Positions 50,690-59,605 of a stretch of DNA of 64,000 nt are shown one piece after another; position 1 is the first letter of the stretch, and every line of letters begins with the position of its first letter. The stretch covers positions 28,952 to 92,951 of the forward strand of contig CAVAFY010000005.1 of assembly GCA_963588035.1 (NCBI GenBank), in the 5' to 3' direction. Made by a program: the position numbers and the translations under genes. The stretch is from Anaerotardibacter sp963588035 (lineage in GTDB: Bacteria; Actinomycetota; Coriobacteriia; Coriobacteriales; Eggerthellaceae). The notes below the pieces were generated by a model that was not told where the DNA came from, searched no databases, and worked only from the letters and a program-made list of their open reading frames with translations.

Positions 50690-52945
50690 CTACGTCCAGA
50701 ACTGCACCGTTTCGATAAGGTCCTGATATGCCCAGTCGTACACGTCGGAATACCATCCGGTTTCCGGGATGAAGCACACCATGGTGGAATAGAGCAGGCT
50801 CAGGAACACCAGCACGCCCACCACCCGAAGGAACATCTTATGGGCAAAGGCCTTCGAAACGAAGCGCTCCCCCAACGCCGGCAACGGTTCCCCTTTTCCG
50901 GTATCGGCGAGCGCATCGTTGGCCACGAAGCAAAGAAGCACCGCCGGAACCAGCATCAAAATGCTGAAGTCCGCCGTGTAGCGCTGCAAGATACCCGCCA
51001 TTTGGGCGTCCAGGCAAGCCACCAACAGCCCCGACAGCAGCATGGTCAGCACAACGCAGGCAACCGTGTGGGTGGAGCGCACCTTGAAGCGATACGCCAA
51101 AACCGGCTTCGCGAAGGCGATCACCCAAAGAAGGGGCAGGCACACGAAGATGCCGCCAAAGGTAACCTCTTTGATGGTTTGCCCTAAGTAGGTGGTGTCG
51201 AACGTGGTTGGCTGGAGCCATGGGAACACACCAGTGGTTGTCGGGGTCTGTAGGAAATAGGCGAACAGCGCCGGCAGCAAGCGGCCCGCGTTCATGCCGC
51301 GCTGGGTCATGTCGTTGACGGTAAGGTTGTAGTTCGCGCCGAAGTCGGTGAACGATCCGAAGCGGGCGCGGTTGTACAGCATCACCCCGGCGGCTACCAC
51401 GAAATACGGGGCCATCAAGCAGGCGAACTCACGCGCACCCCGCTTGGTAAGGACATGGCGCTCGGTAATGAAGCGGCGCCAGAACAGCGGGAATGCGAGA
51501 AGCGAGAATATCAGGAACTGCGGTCGGCACGGCACCACCAGGGCCATGCAAAGCGAGCCGGCAAGATACCAACGGCCTGCGTTCTTCTCTGCGCGCCCGC
51601 GCATCCAGAAGTACAGGCCCCAAACGGTAAACGCCAACGCCATGGATATAGGCAGCGAGTAGAACGTGGGGAACTTGGCCAGGTACAGTATTCCCGAGCA
51701 GGCCACCAAGGGCATCTGCAGAAGTAGGAACAGGCCCAGGCTCACCCGCTTGAAGTGATAACGGGCAAAACGGTCCATCAAAGCGGTGATTCCCAGCGTG
51801 AACATGATGCAGGCGATCAGGACTCCGATGGCCGTGGGGAAACTGGATCCCGTAAGGAGGTAGAACGGCAGATAGAACAGGAGCACCGGCAGCACACCGA
51901 AGTACACATAGTAGTGCCCATCGAAGAAGGCCACATCGAACAGGTAGCTTTCACCGGTCGTCTTCTGCAGCTCGTCGCGCGCGCCCTTGTCGTAGGGATT
52001 GTCCATATCGACCAGCCACTCGGGCGGCTCGACATCAAGGAACAGCTGCCCATGCGCCATGGCCTTCGCCAACTCCGCATATTGCTGGGCGTTGTCGCCG
52101 CCAACCTGGTAGGTGTTGACGATGCTATGGCCGTCCCACGAACCGGAGTTGTAGGAAGAGGTGGCGATGCCAACCTGATTGGACCCCAGCAGCAGGTATG
52201 CGGAAAGGACCAGCACCTCGCAGGCGGTCGCAAGAACGATAACCGCACGGGAGAAACGAGGGTGCTCGCGAACCAGCGAACGGTAGATGCTCGACTTGGG
52301 ACGGAACACGTACACCAGCAGCAGCACCACAAAGGCAACGAAGAAACGCAGCACATTGAAATCGAACGGCTGATGGTCGTTGATAACCACCGCATTCAAC
52401 GAAACCGGATAGCTGGCATCTTCGCTGACGATCTCGATGCGGAGGTTCTGGATCTTGCCCGTGCTTTCCAGGTACAGGAACTGGCTCTGCTCGCTGGCAG
52501 TTGAAACAGCGATCTCGGGCACGCCGAAGGTGTATTCGGTGGTTGAGAAATACGTCTCATGGGCGTCGTCGGTGAAGCTGATCTTGATCTGCAGGTTCTG
52601 CGCTGCCTGCGAATTGTCCAAATCAAGATGGATGCTGTTTACCACCTTGTTCAGATCGTAGAAATCGATGGCTGTGTTGGATTCGGTGAATTTGTACTTC
52701 ACCGAATGGCCCAAACCGAAATCGGAGGTTCCCGTTTCGGTGGTTTCCAGCGAAGTGATCCTATCGGACAAATCGACCGGCTCGTAGCCGGCGGAACGAA
52801 AGAAGTTCATGTTGAACAGGAACACTTCCAGCAACAGGGCGATCACCGCAACCGCCAATACGCGAATGGCAACGTGCTTGATGCGGGAAGTATTTTCAGT
52901 AACACCCTGAACGAGTTCGTCTGCTATATCCTCAATTGGTCTCAT
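50690..52945 (-). CDS. Large polytopic membrane protein, GT-C glycosyltransferase-like
   Basis: 751 residues. One N-terminal helix, a ~150-residue extracytoplasmic beta-rich domain (about 45-200), then ten or more hydrophobic helices. A conserved-looking loop (DNAQQYAELAKAMAHGQLFLDVEPPEW) sits after TM3, as in GT-C-fold mannosyl/arabinosyl transferases where an acidic residue follows TM1. A membrane glycosylation or envelope polysaccharide role is likely, but the exact family is not identified. The frame is open to 52963; ATG 52945 is preferred. Confidence 0.6.
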   Translation of the reverse strand: MRPIEDIADELVQGVTENTSRIKHVAIRVLAVAVIALLLEVFLFNMNFFRSAGYEPVDLSDRITSLETTETGTSDFGLGHSVKYKFTESNTAIDFYDLNKVVNSIHLDLDNSQAAQNLQIKISFTDDAHETYFSTTEYTFGVPEIAVSTASEQSQFLYLESTGKIQNLRIEIVSEDASYPVSLNAVVINDHQPFDFNVLRFFVAFVVLLLVYVFRPKSSIYRSLVREHPRFSRAVIVLATACEVLVLSAYLLLGSNQVGIATSSYNSGSWDGHSIVNTYQVGGDNAQQYAELAKAMAHGQLFLDVEPPEWLVDMDNPYDKGARDELQKTTGESYLFDVAFFDGHYYVYFGVLPVLLFYLPFYLLTGSSFPTAIGVLIACIMFTLGITALMDRFARYHFKRVSLGLFLLLQMPLVACSGILYLAKFPTFYSLPISMALAFTVWGLYFWMRGRAEKNAGRWYLAGSLCMALVVPCRPQFLIFSLLAFPLFWRRFITERHVLTKRGAREFACLMAPYFVVAAGVMLYNRARFGSFTDFGANYNLTVNDMTQRGMNAGRLLPALFAYFLQTPTTTGVFPWLQPTTFDTTYLGQTIKEVTFGGIFVCLPLLWVIAFAKPVLAYRFKVRSTHTVACVVLTMLLSGLLVACLDAQMAGILQRYTADFSILMLVPAVLLCFVANDALADTGKGEPLPALGERFVSKAFAHKMFLRVVGVLVFLSLLYSTMVCFIPETGWYSDVYDWAYQDLIETVQFWT

Positions 52946-53012
52946 GGCTACAGATTGTAGCAATAACGGGGAACGCGCACGCGGTATTCACTCAGAGCAA
53001 CCCGCTAAAACG

Positions 53013-53043
53013 AAAAAGCCCCGCAGCCGTAAGGCCACGGGGC
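53013..53043 (-). terminator. Intrinsic terminator of adk
   Basis: Stem GCCCCG-T-GGCC/GGC-T-GCGGGGC, loop TTAC, then TTTTTCG on the minus strand, 20 bases after the adk stop. Confidence 0.9.
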
Positions 53044-53062
53044 AGAAAAACCCGGCTAAGAA

Positions 53063-53689
53063 CTAGAGCTTAAGAGCCGAAGTGATGGAAGCGAAAACAT
53101 CCTCGGGGTCGCGGTCGCCGTCGATCTCGATAAGAAGATCGCAACCACGGTAGTAGTCGATCAGTGGCGCGGTGGAGTTCTCGTATACATCTAGGCGATT
53201 GCGAACGGTTGCCTCGTTGTCGTCATCGCGCTGGTACATCTCGCCGTTGCACTTGGGGCAGGAAGCGTCTGCCTCGGAGCCGATGAAACCGCAGTCGCGG
53301 CACATACGACGAGTGGTAAGGCGCTTGATGATGACTTCCTTGTCAACGTCCACCAGAAGAGCGGCGTCCAGCGGGCGCTCCAGAGCGGAAAGCTCGGAGT
53401 CCAGGGCAACAGCCTGGGTGGAGGTGCGGGGAAAGCCGTCCAGGATGAAGCCGTTGGCGGTATCCGCATCCTGCAGGCGCTCCTTCACAAGGCCGATAAC
53501 AACCTCGTCGGGCACAAGGTCGCCAGCGTCCATGTACTTCTTGGCCTCGATGCCCAAAGGAGTCTGGTTCTTTACGGCAGCACGCAGCATGTCGCCAGTG
53601 GAGATGTGAGCATAGCCGAACTTCTCTACGAGTTTGGCGGCCTGAGTACCCTTACCGGCACCGGGTGCGCCCAGCAATACGATATTCAT
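53063..53689 (-). CDS. adk: Adenylate kinase (zinc-LID type)
   Basis: 208 residues. P-loop LLGAPGAGKGTQ, NMP-binding region ISTGDMLRAAV, and LID with CRDCG...CPKCN, a structural zinc site common in Gram-positive AMP kinases. It interconverts AMP+ATP with 2 ADP. ATG 53689 is set by family start MNIVLLG; longer frame reaches 53776. A terminator at 53788-53813 separates it from secY. Confidence 0.96.
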   Translation of the reverse strand: MNIVLLGAPGAGKGTQAAKLVEKFGYAHISTGDMLRAAVKNQTPLGIEAKKYMDAGDLVPDEVVIGLVKERLQDADTANGFILDGFPRTSTQAVALDSELSALERPLDAALLVDVDKEVIIKRLTTRRMCRDCGFIGSEADASCPKCNGEMYQRDDDNEATVRNRLDVYENSTAPLIDYYRGCDLLIEIDGDRDPEDVFASITSALKL

Positions 53690-53787
53690 GAAGATGATCC
53701 TTTCGTAACACGATAGAAATCGTTCAGTTGATTTTACCAAATTGAAGCGGCGGAACCGCTTTAACAAACGGTTCATGCCAGACCATC

Positions 53788-53813
53788 AAAAAAGAAGGCG
53801 GCTCGTGGCCGCC
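53788..53813 (-). terminator. Terminator between secY and adk
   Basis: GGCGGC/GCCGCC stem, five-base loop, then TTCTTTTTT on the minus strand, right after the secY stop. It suggests partial uncoupling of adk from the spc transcript. Confidence 0.75.
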
Positions 53814-53822
53814 CTCCTTTCG

Positions 53823-55103
53823 TTACTTGAAGAACCCGTCGTAGTTGTACATCTTCAACTGCGATTCGACTTTGTTCATGGTGTCGAGGGCAACGCCGAT
53901 CATGATGAGGATCGAAGTACCGCCGAACGCCTGGATAAGCGAATTGTTAGTGAAGTAGAACAAGATAGACGGAATAACAGCAATCGCGGCAATGAAGATT
54001 GCGCCGGGCAACGTAACCCTATGCAGAACGTCCTTGATGTACTGGACGGTGTTCTGCCCAGGACGGATGCCGGGGATGAAGCCACCCTGTCGCTGCAGGT
54101 TCTCTGCCGTGTCTACGGGGTTGAAGACAACCGACGTGTAGAAGTAGGCGAAGAACACGATAAGGACTGCCGTAAGGATCCAGTTGACCCAGCCCGCAGA
54201 AATGGCGTTCGCCACGGTGGTGAGCCAATCAACGTTGAACAGCGCGGCAATCTGTGCCGGGAAGTAGATCAGGCAGCTGGCGAAGATGATAGGGATAACG
54301 CCGGCGGCATTGATCTTGATGGGCAGATAGGAATTCTGACCACCCATCATCCTGCGACCCTGAACACGCTTAGCATAGCTGACCGGGATGCGGCGCTGAG
54401 CACGCTCCACGAAGATGATCGCGGGGATGCAGAGCAGCACGACAATGAGGATCAGCGCCGTGATGGCGATGCCCATGCCCGTGTCCGCGTTGAGGTTGAT
54501 AGACGAGAAAATCGCCTGAGGAACCGAGGAAACGATGGACACGAAGATGATCAGCGACATGCCGTTGCCAACACCGCGCTGGGTGATGAGCTCGCCCATC
54601 CACATGATAAGGGCGGTACCGACGATCAGGGTGAAGACCACCAGGAAGTCGGTGAAGATCTCGGGTACTTCCGTGCTGAAGACAACGCCGTATGCCTCAG
54701 ACTTGAAGAGGAACAGGTAGCCGATCGCGTTGATCAGACCAAGACCAAGCGTAAGGTAACGCGTAACCTGGGTGATACGGCGACGACCGGTTTCGCCCTC
54801 TTTAGCCCAACGGCCAACGGCAGGGATAACGCCCTGCATCAGCTGCATGATGATGGATGCAGTGATGTACGGCATGATGCCCAGCGCGAATACCGAGAAG
54901 TTAGACAACGCACCACCGGTGAAAAGGTCGAGCATAACCATCGAAACGCCCTGATCCTGGAAGGAATTGGCGAACGCCTGGAAGGGAATACCCGGCACCG
55001 GCAAATACGCGCCGAAACGGTAAAGCGCCAAGATACCCAGAGTGAACAGGATCTTCTTCCTGAGCTCGGGTACCTTGAATGCCTGTACAAGGGAACTTAG
55101 CAA
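53823..55103 (-). CDS. secY: Preprotein translocase subunit SecY
   Basis: 426 residues, ten helices. MPYITASIIMQL (TM2 plug region), GVGNGMSLIIF, and the cytoplasmic loop RRIPVSYAKRVQGR are typical. Start is TTG at 55103, overlapping the rplO stop by seven bases; the next in-frame Met is far inside, so TTG is supported. Confidence 0.96.
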   Translation of the reverse strand: MLSSLVQAFKVPELRKKILFTLGILALYRFGAYLPVPGIPFQAFANSFQDQGVSMVMLDLFTGGALSNFSVFALGIMPYITASIIMQLMQGVIPAVGRWAKEGETGRRRITQVTRYLTLGLGLINAIGYLFLFKSEAYGVVFSTEVPEIFTDFLVVFTLIVGTALIMWMGELITQRGVGNGMSLIIFVSIVSSVPQAIFSSINLNADTGMGIAITALILIVVLLCIPAIIFVERAQRRIPVSYAKRVQGRRMMGGQNSYLPIKINAAGVIPIIFASCLIYFPAQIAALFNVDWLTTVANAISAGWVNWILTAVLIVFFAYFYTSVVFNPVDTAENLQRQGGFIPGIRPGQNTVQYIKDVLHRVTLPGAIFIAAIAVIPSILFYFTNNSLIQAFGGTSILIMIGVALDTMNKVESQLKMYNYDGFFK

Positions 55104-55546
55104 GGCTCTTCGACCTTTCCGCCAGCAGCCTCGATCTTAGCCTTTGCGGAAGCGGATACCTTGTCTACCTTTACGGTAACAGCCTTGGTGATCTCGCCGT
55201 CGCCCAGGACCTTAACCAGGTCGGTGGAATGCTTGATGATGCCCTTGGCAACCAAAGACTCCCCGTCGACGGTTTCGCCGGCCTCGAAGTACTTCTCGAT
55301 GCGGGAAACGTTTACGGGCAGATACTCAACATGGTTGATGTTGCGGAAGCCGGGGAGCTTGGGAAGGCGACGTGCCAGAGGGGTCTGGCCACCCTCGAAG
55401 CCATTGCCCTTAGCTCCACCAGAGCGGGACTTCTGACCGTTCAGACCACGACCAGCAGTCTTGCCGGTACCGGATGCGGGACCACGGCCAACGCGCTTAC
55501 GGTTGCTGCGAGAGCCCTCTGCCGGCTTCAGATCCTTAAGTTCCAT
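55097..55546 (-). CDS. rplO: 50S ribosomal protein L15
   Basis: 149 residues. N-terminal LKPAEGSRSNRKRVGRGPASGTGKTAGRG is the Gly/Arg-rich L15 signature. Unlike the usual operon, a 240-base gap with a terminator separates it from rpmD, so a promoter in the gap is implied (a possible -10 CATAAT lies at 55633-55638 on the minus strand). Confidence 0.96.
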   Translation of the reverse strand: MELKDLKPAEGSRSNRKRVGRGPASGTGKTAGRGLNGQKSRSGGAKGNGFEGGQTPLARRLPKLPGFRNINHVEYLPVNVSRIEKYFEAGETVDGESLVAKGIIKHSTDLVKVLGDGEITKAVTVKVDKVSASAKAKIEAAGGKVEEPC

Positions 55547-55743
55547 GTTATAACTCCTTTTTACGCTATCCTGCCCCCGCCTATCGGGAACGGGGCTGGC
55601 AGCTCGCCGCCAGCGAACTTACAAACTAGAACATTATGCCACAGGTTTCAGCCGAGCTGACCTAAACCTGCAGATGTTCAAACAAAGTCAAGCCCATCGG
55701 CTGCCGATGCCTGCCAGGGACGACCACACCAGGCAAGGCATAG

Positions 55744-55771
55744 AAAAAGCCCGCTCATGCGAGCGGGCTTT
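55744..55771 (-). terminator. Terminator after rpmD
   Basis: Perfect 11-base stem AAAGCCCGCTC/GAGCGGGCTTT, four-base loop, then TTCTA on the minus strand. It lies inside the classical spc operon order, between rpmD and rplO. Confidence 0.9.
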
Positions 55772-55786
55772 CTAAACGAGGTCTAT

Positions 55787-55978
55787 TTAGATCTCTTCAA
55801 CCTCTACCAGGTGCTTGACCTTGAAGATCATGCCACGGACGCCAGGATTGTCTACCTGCTCAACCGTGCGGCCGATCTTGCCGAGGCCAAGAGCCTTAAG
55901 GGTGCGACCCTGATCGTACTTGTAGCCGATGGAGCTCTTTACCTGGGTGATGCGAAGCGTCTTCTTAGCGTCAGCCAT
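55787..55978 (-). CDS. rpmD: 50S ribosomal protein L30
   Basis: 63 residues with the L30 fold: LRITQVKSSIGYKYDQGRTLKALGLGKIGRTVEQ. ATG 55978 follows the rpsE stop by two bases. A small L30 of normal bacterial size. Confidence 0.95.
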   Translation of the reverse strand: MADAKKTLRITQVKSSIGYKYDQGRTLKALGLGKIGRTVEQVDNPGVRGMIFKVKHLVEVEEI

Positions 55979-55980
55979 TG

Positions 55981-56505
55981 TTAGTTCTCCTTCCAACCGT
56001 AGATCTTGGAAACGGAGAGGCCACGGCGCTGGGCAACCTGCTCGGGGCTCTGCATTTCCTTCAAGCCCTCTGCAACAGCCTTGACGATGTTCAGAACATT
56101 GTCGGTGCCCAGGGACTTGGCGAATACGTCCTTGACGCCAGCGAGCTCGAGGACGGCACGAGCTGCGCCGCCAGCGATAACGCCGGTACCAGGGGTAGCA
56201 GGCTTAAGGAGAACACGGCCTGCACCGTAAACACCGATGATGTCGTGAGGAAGCGTGCCAGCCTCGGTCAGCGGGATGGAGAACATGTTCTTCTTAGCGT
56301 CCTCCACGCCCTTCTTGATGGCGGTAGGCACTTCCTGGGACTTGCCCATGCCGATGCCGACCTTGCCCTTACCGTCGCCAACAACGACAAGTGCGGTCAG
56401 AGCAAAACGACGGCCACCCTTGACAACCTTGGAAACACGATTGATGTAGACAACACGTTCCTGAAGTTCGGGAACGCCTGCCTGGTTTTCTTGCTTACGA
56501 GCCAT
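55981..56505 (-). CDS. rpsE: 30S ribosomal protein S5
   Basis: 174 residues: double-stranded RNA-binding N-half LQERVVYINRVSKVVKGGRRFALTALVVVGDG and C-half GVIAGGAARAVLELAGV. Spectinomycin-binding region KVVKGGRR is wild type by sequence. Confidence 0.97.
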   Translation of the reverse strand: MARKQENQAGVPELQERVVYINRVSKVVKGGRRFALTALVVVGDGKGKVGIGMGKSQEVPTAIKKGVEDAKKNMFSIPLTEAGTLPHDIIGVYGAGRVLLKPATPGTGVIAGGAARAVLELAGVKDVFAKSLGTDNVLNIVKAVAEGLKEMQSPEQVAQRRGLSVSKIYGWKEN

Positions 56506-56519
56506 AAAGCTACCCTCTC

Positions 56520-56888
56520 TTAGAACTTCAGGCCTGCTTCACGGGCACCGTCGGCAACTGCCTTGATGCGGCCGTGATACAGGTTACCGCCGCGGTCGAA
56601 AACAACCTCGGTGATACCGTTTTCCAGTGCTTTCTTACCGATGATCTCACCGAGGGCAGCAGCACCTTCTACGGTAGCGCCCTTCTTCTCGGTTGCCTTG
56701 AACTCAGGGCCGAGGGTGGATACTGCGCAGATGGTCTTTGCAGCGACATCATCGATAACCTGGGCATACATGTTCGAGTTGGAACGGGTGATGCACAGAC
56801 GAGGACGAGCAGCCGTACCGGAGATCTTGCCACGGACACGAGTGTGACGACGGCGCAGCCCAGCCTGTTTCTTTTGAAGCTTCTTCAT
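56520..56888 (-). CDS. rplR: 50S ribosomal protein L18
   Basis: 122 residues: RRRHTRVRGKISGTAARPRLCITRSNSNMYAQVIDD, ending GRIKAVADGAREAGLKF. Binds 5S rRNA. Confidence 0.97.
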   Translation of the reverse strand: MKKLQKKQAGLRRRHTRVRGKISGTAARPRLCITRSNSNMYAQVIDDVAAKTICAVSTLGPEFKATEKKGATVEGAAALGEIIGKKALENGITEVVFDRGGNLYHGRIKAVADGAREAGLKF

Positions 56889-56923
56889 AATTGATTCCCT
56901 TCAATACCTAGCTACTGAGCTGA

Positions 56924-57466
56924 CTACTCAGACTTCGCGGCCTTGCCGAGCTTACGACGGACATACTCGCCTTCGTAGCGGATACCCTTGCCCTTGTAAG
57001 GCTCGGGCTTGCGCCATGCGCGGATGTCTGCAGCAACCTGGCCGACCTGCTCTTTGCTGATGCCCTTAACGATGATCTCGGTCTGGCTGGGAACCTCGAA
57101 GGTGATGTTCTCAGGAGCCGCAACGTTAACGGGATGGGAGTAACCGAGCTGGATCTCAAGGTCCTTGCCCTTGAGAGCGGCACGGTAACCAACGCCAACC
57201 AGCTCAAGCTTCTTGGCGTAACCCTGGCTTACGCCCTCGATCATGTTGTGGATGAGGGTGCGGGTAAGGCCATGGAGGCTCTTAGCCTGACGGGAATCGT
57301 CGGGACGGGTTACGATAACCTCTTCGCCCTCTACCTTGATGGTGAGGATCTCGCTGAACTCGCGAGTGAGTTCGCCCTTGCTGCCCTTTACGGTAACAAC
57401 GTTGCCGTCAACCTTGACGTCAACACCGGAAGGAATAGCAACAGGCATCTTACCAATACGAGACAT
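56924..57466 (-). CDS. rplF: 50S ribosomal protein L6
   Basis: 180 residues: MSRIGKMPVAIPSGVDVKV start, and C-terminal PEPYKGKGIRYEGEYVRRKLGKAAK, both classical. Confidence 0.97.
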   Translation of the reverse strand: MSRIGKMPVAIPSGVDVKVDGNVVTVKGSKGELTREFSEILTIKVEGEEVIVTRPDDSRQAKSLHGLTRTLIHNMIEGVSQGYAKKLELVGVGYRAALKGKDLEIQLGYSHPVNVAAPENITFEVPSQTEIIVKGISKEQVGQVAADIRAWRKPEPYKGKGIRYEGEYVRRKLGKAAKSE

Positions 57467-57482
57467 TAGTGCTCCTTCCTTC

Positions 57483-57881
57483 CTACCAGATGTATGCTAC
57501 GACTTCGCCGCCGACGCCCTCTTTGCGTGCGTCGCGATCGGTCATAACACCCTTGCTCGTCGAGATAACGGCAGTACCCAAACCGCCAAGAACGCGAGGA
57601 AGCTCATCCTTGCCGGCGTAGATGCGCAAACCAGGCTTGGAGATGCGCTTGATGCCGCGGATGGTGCGAGCCTTCTTCTCACCGTACTTAAGGGTAAGGG
57701 TGAGAACGTCGCGGGGCTGAGCCGGCTCGATCTCGTAGCCGTTGATGTAGCCCTCTTCCTGCATGATGCGGGCGATTTCGACAAGCTTCTTGCTGGACGG
57801 CATGGATACCGTCGGCTTGCCTGCAGAGTTAGCATTACGCACACGCGTAAGCATATCTGCGATGGGATCGTTCATGCTCAT
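57483..57881 (-). CDS. rpsH: 30S ribosomal protein S8
   Basis: 132 residues: DPIADMLTRVRNANSAGKPTV and C-terminal GGLGTAVISTSKGVMTDRDARKEGVGGEVVAYIW. AAGGAG lies 10 bases before ATG 57881 (the ATG at 57875 would be too far). Preceded by a 109-base gap with two stem-loops; in E. coli S8 autoregulates this operon. Confidence 0.97.
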   Translation of the reverse strand: MSMNDPIADMLTRVRNANSAGKPTVSMPSSKKLVEIARIMQEEGYINGYEIEPAQPRDVLTLTLKYGEKKARTIRGIKRISKPGLRIYAGKDELPRVLGGLGTAVISTSKGVMTDRDARKEGVGGEVVAYIW

Positions 57882-57907
57882 TGTTGTGTTTCTCCTTTGT
57901 TCGTGAT

Positions 57908-57946
57908 GAACCGAAAGGCCGGTTCGTGTGCACCCATGATGCACAC
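57908..57946. promoter_or_regulatory. Two tandem stem-loops upstream of rpsH
   Basis: GAACCG/CGGTTC (57908-57925) and GTGTGCA/TGCACAC (57926-57946) are directly adjacent in the rpsN-rpsH gap, 27-65 bases before the S8 start. No T-run, so not terminators. Possible leader structure for translational control or RNA processing. Confidence 0.45.
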
Positions 57947-57990
57947 GCCTTGACCAACGGTACTCAACAACGTGACCGTAAGTAAGTTTC

Positions 57991-58176
57991 CTACCAGGAA
58001 GCCTTGGTCACGCCTGGCAGTTCGCCTTTGTTAGCGAGCTCGCGAAGGCATACGCGGCACAGGCCGAACTTGCGGTAGTACGCACGGGGGCGACCACAGC
58101 GGGTGCAGCGATTGTGCTGGCGCGTAGAGAACTTCGGCTCACGCTTGGACTTGGCGATCATCGATTTCTTAGCCAT
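57991..58176 (-). CDS. rpsN: 30S ribosomal protein S14, zinc type
   Basis: 61 residues with the four zinc cysteines CTRCGRPRAYYRKFGLCRVC. The zinc form (type Z) is normal in Gram-positives. ATG follows rplE after 42 bases. Confidence 0.96.
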   Translation of the reverse strand: MAKKSMIAKSKREPKFSTRQHNRCTRCGRPRAYYRKFGLCRVCLRELANKGELPGVTKASW

Positions 58177-58218
58177 TCAAGATCCTTCTTTCTATAACCA
58201 ATTCTCTATTACGAGAAG

Positions 58219-58770
58219 TTAGTTCTGCTTAGCGAACGGGAAGCCCAGGCCATCCATAAGTGCCTTGGCGCCCTCATTGTTTTCGGCCGTGGTGACGAAC
58301 GTGATGTCCATACCGCGGGTGCGATCGATCTTGTCGTACTCGATCTCGGGGAAGATAAGCTGCTCGGTGAGGCCCATGGTGTAGTTGCCACGACCGTCGA
58401 AGCTGTTGGGGTTGCAACCGCGGAAGTCACGCACGCGGGGAAGCGCGGTGGACATCAGGCGGTCGAAGAACTCCCACATGCGGTCGCCACGGAGGGTTAC
58501 CTTGCAGCCGATTGCCTGACCCTCGCGCAGGTGGAAGCCAGCGATGGACTTCTTTGCACGGGTAACCATAGGCTGCTGACCGGTGATCACGCGCATGTCT
58601 GCGATAGCGCCGTCAAGGAGCTTCTTGTCGCCAGCGGCACGACCGACGCCCATATTCACCACGATCTTCTCGAGGCGGGGAATCTGGTTGACGTTGGAAA
58701 GACCGAGGTCCTTGAAGAGCTGATCGCGCACTTCGTTTACATACTTTTCCTTCAGACGAGGAGTAGCCAT
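58219..58770 (-). CDS. rplE: 50S ribosomal protein L5
   Basis: 183 residues: PRLKEKYVNEVRDQLFKDLGLSNVNQIPRLEKIVVNMGVG and RTRGMDITFVTTAENNEGAKALM. Binds 5S rRNA and tRNA. Its 97-base upstream gap holds two stem-loops. Confidence 0.97.
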   Translation of the reverse strand: MATPRLKEKYVNEVRDQLFKDLGLSNVNQIPRLEKIVVNMGVGRAAGDKKLLDGAIADMRVITGQQPMVTRAKKSIAGFHLREGQAIGCKVTLRGDRMWEFFDRLMSTALPRVRDFRGCNPNSFDGRGNYTMGLTEQLIFPEIEYDKIDRTRGMDITFVTTAENNEGAKALMDGLGFPFAKQN

Positions 58771-58801
58771 TGTCCTAATAAACCTTTCTTCGATGAATTA
58801 A

Positions 58802-58843
58802 ACGCAAGATTTCCGACCTTGCGTCCCCCGCATTACGCGGGGG
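58802..58843. promoter_or_regulatory. Two tandem stem-loops upstream of rplE
   Basis: ACGCAAG/CTTGCGT (58802-58824) and CCCCCGC/GCGGGGG (58825-58843) abut each other in the rplX-rplE gap, about 30-73 bases before the L5 start. No T-run on the transcribed strand. E. coli S8 represses this operon by binding near the L5 start, so this is a candidate autoregulatory leader. Confidence 0.5.
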
Positions 58844-58867
58844 CCATAAAAAGCACGGCTAAATATT

Positions 58868-59185
58868 TTAGTCGATGTCAGCTCCGCATTTCTTGCAAAC
58901 GCGGATTTTCTTGCCATCTTCACGCTTAACGTTCACGCGGGTTGCTTCCTTGCAGGAGGGGCAGATCAGCATGACGTTGGAAACGTGGATCGGGGCCTCC
59001 ATCTCGGAGATGCCGCCCTCAGGGTTTGCCTGGGTGGGGCGCATAGCCTTCTTGATGATGTTGACCTTTTCAACGGTGACGCGCTGAGCGGCAGGCAGTG
59101 CAGCGATTACGATGCCCTCGGCACCGCGATCCTTGCCGGCAAGAACCTTGACCTTGTCACCCTTTTTGATGTTCATCTTTGCCAT
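58868..59185 (-). CDS. rplX: 50S ribosomal protein L24
   Basis: 105 residues: KOW motif IKKGDKVKVLAGKDRGAEGIV, and a C-terminal CPSCKEATRVNVKREDGKKIRVCKKCGADID, a zinc-ribbon-like tail common in Gram-positive L24. Confidence 0.96.
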   Translation of the reverse strand: MAKMNIKKGDKVKVLAGKDRGAEGIVIAALPAAQRVTVEKVNIIKKAMRPTQANPEGGISEMEAPIHVSNVMLICPSCKEATRVNVKREDGKKIRVCKKCGADID

Positions 59186-59198
59186 CTGTGTGTTCCTC

Positions 59199-59567
59199 CT
59201 ACAGCGTTTCCGGTGCCAGAGACACGATCTTCATGTACTTCTTGTCACGAAGCTCGCGTGCAACCGGGCCGAAGATACGCGTACCGCGGGGAGCGCCGTT
59301 GCCGTCGATCAGGACGCAAGCGTTCTGGTCGAACTTGATGTAGCTACCATCGTTACGGCGAACTTCCTTCTTGACGCGCACTACGACGCAGCGGACGACT
59401 TCGCCCTTCTTGACGTTGCCGTTGGGCATAGCTTCCTTGACGCTGCAAATGATGACGTCACCGAGGCCTGCGTAACGGCGCTTGGAGCCGCCCAGGACCT
59501 TGATGCACTGCACCTTGCGTGCGCCGGAGTTGTCAGCGACGGCGAGCATGCTCTGCATTTGAATCAT
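59199..59567 (-). CDS. rplN: 50S ribosomal protein L14
   Basis: 122 residues: MIQMQSMLAVADNSGARKVQCIKVLGGS start chosen over the longer frame to 59642 because it matches the family exactly. FGPVARELRDKKYMKIVSLAPE at the end. Confidence 0.97.
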   Translation of the reverse strand: MIQMQSMLAVADNSGARKVQCIKVLGGSKRRYAGLGDVIICSVKEAMPNGNVKKGEVVRCVVVRVKKEVRRNDGSYIKFDQNACVLIDGNGAPRGTRIFGPVARELRDKKYMKIVSLAPETL

Positions 59568-59605
59568 GTGCTTATACCTTTCGATGCTACAAGTAAGCTG
59601 AACGC

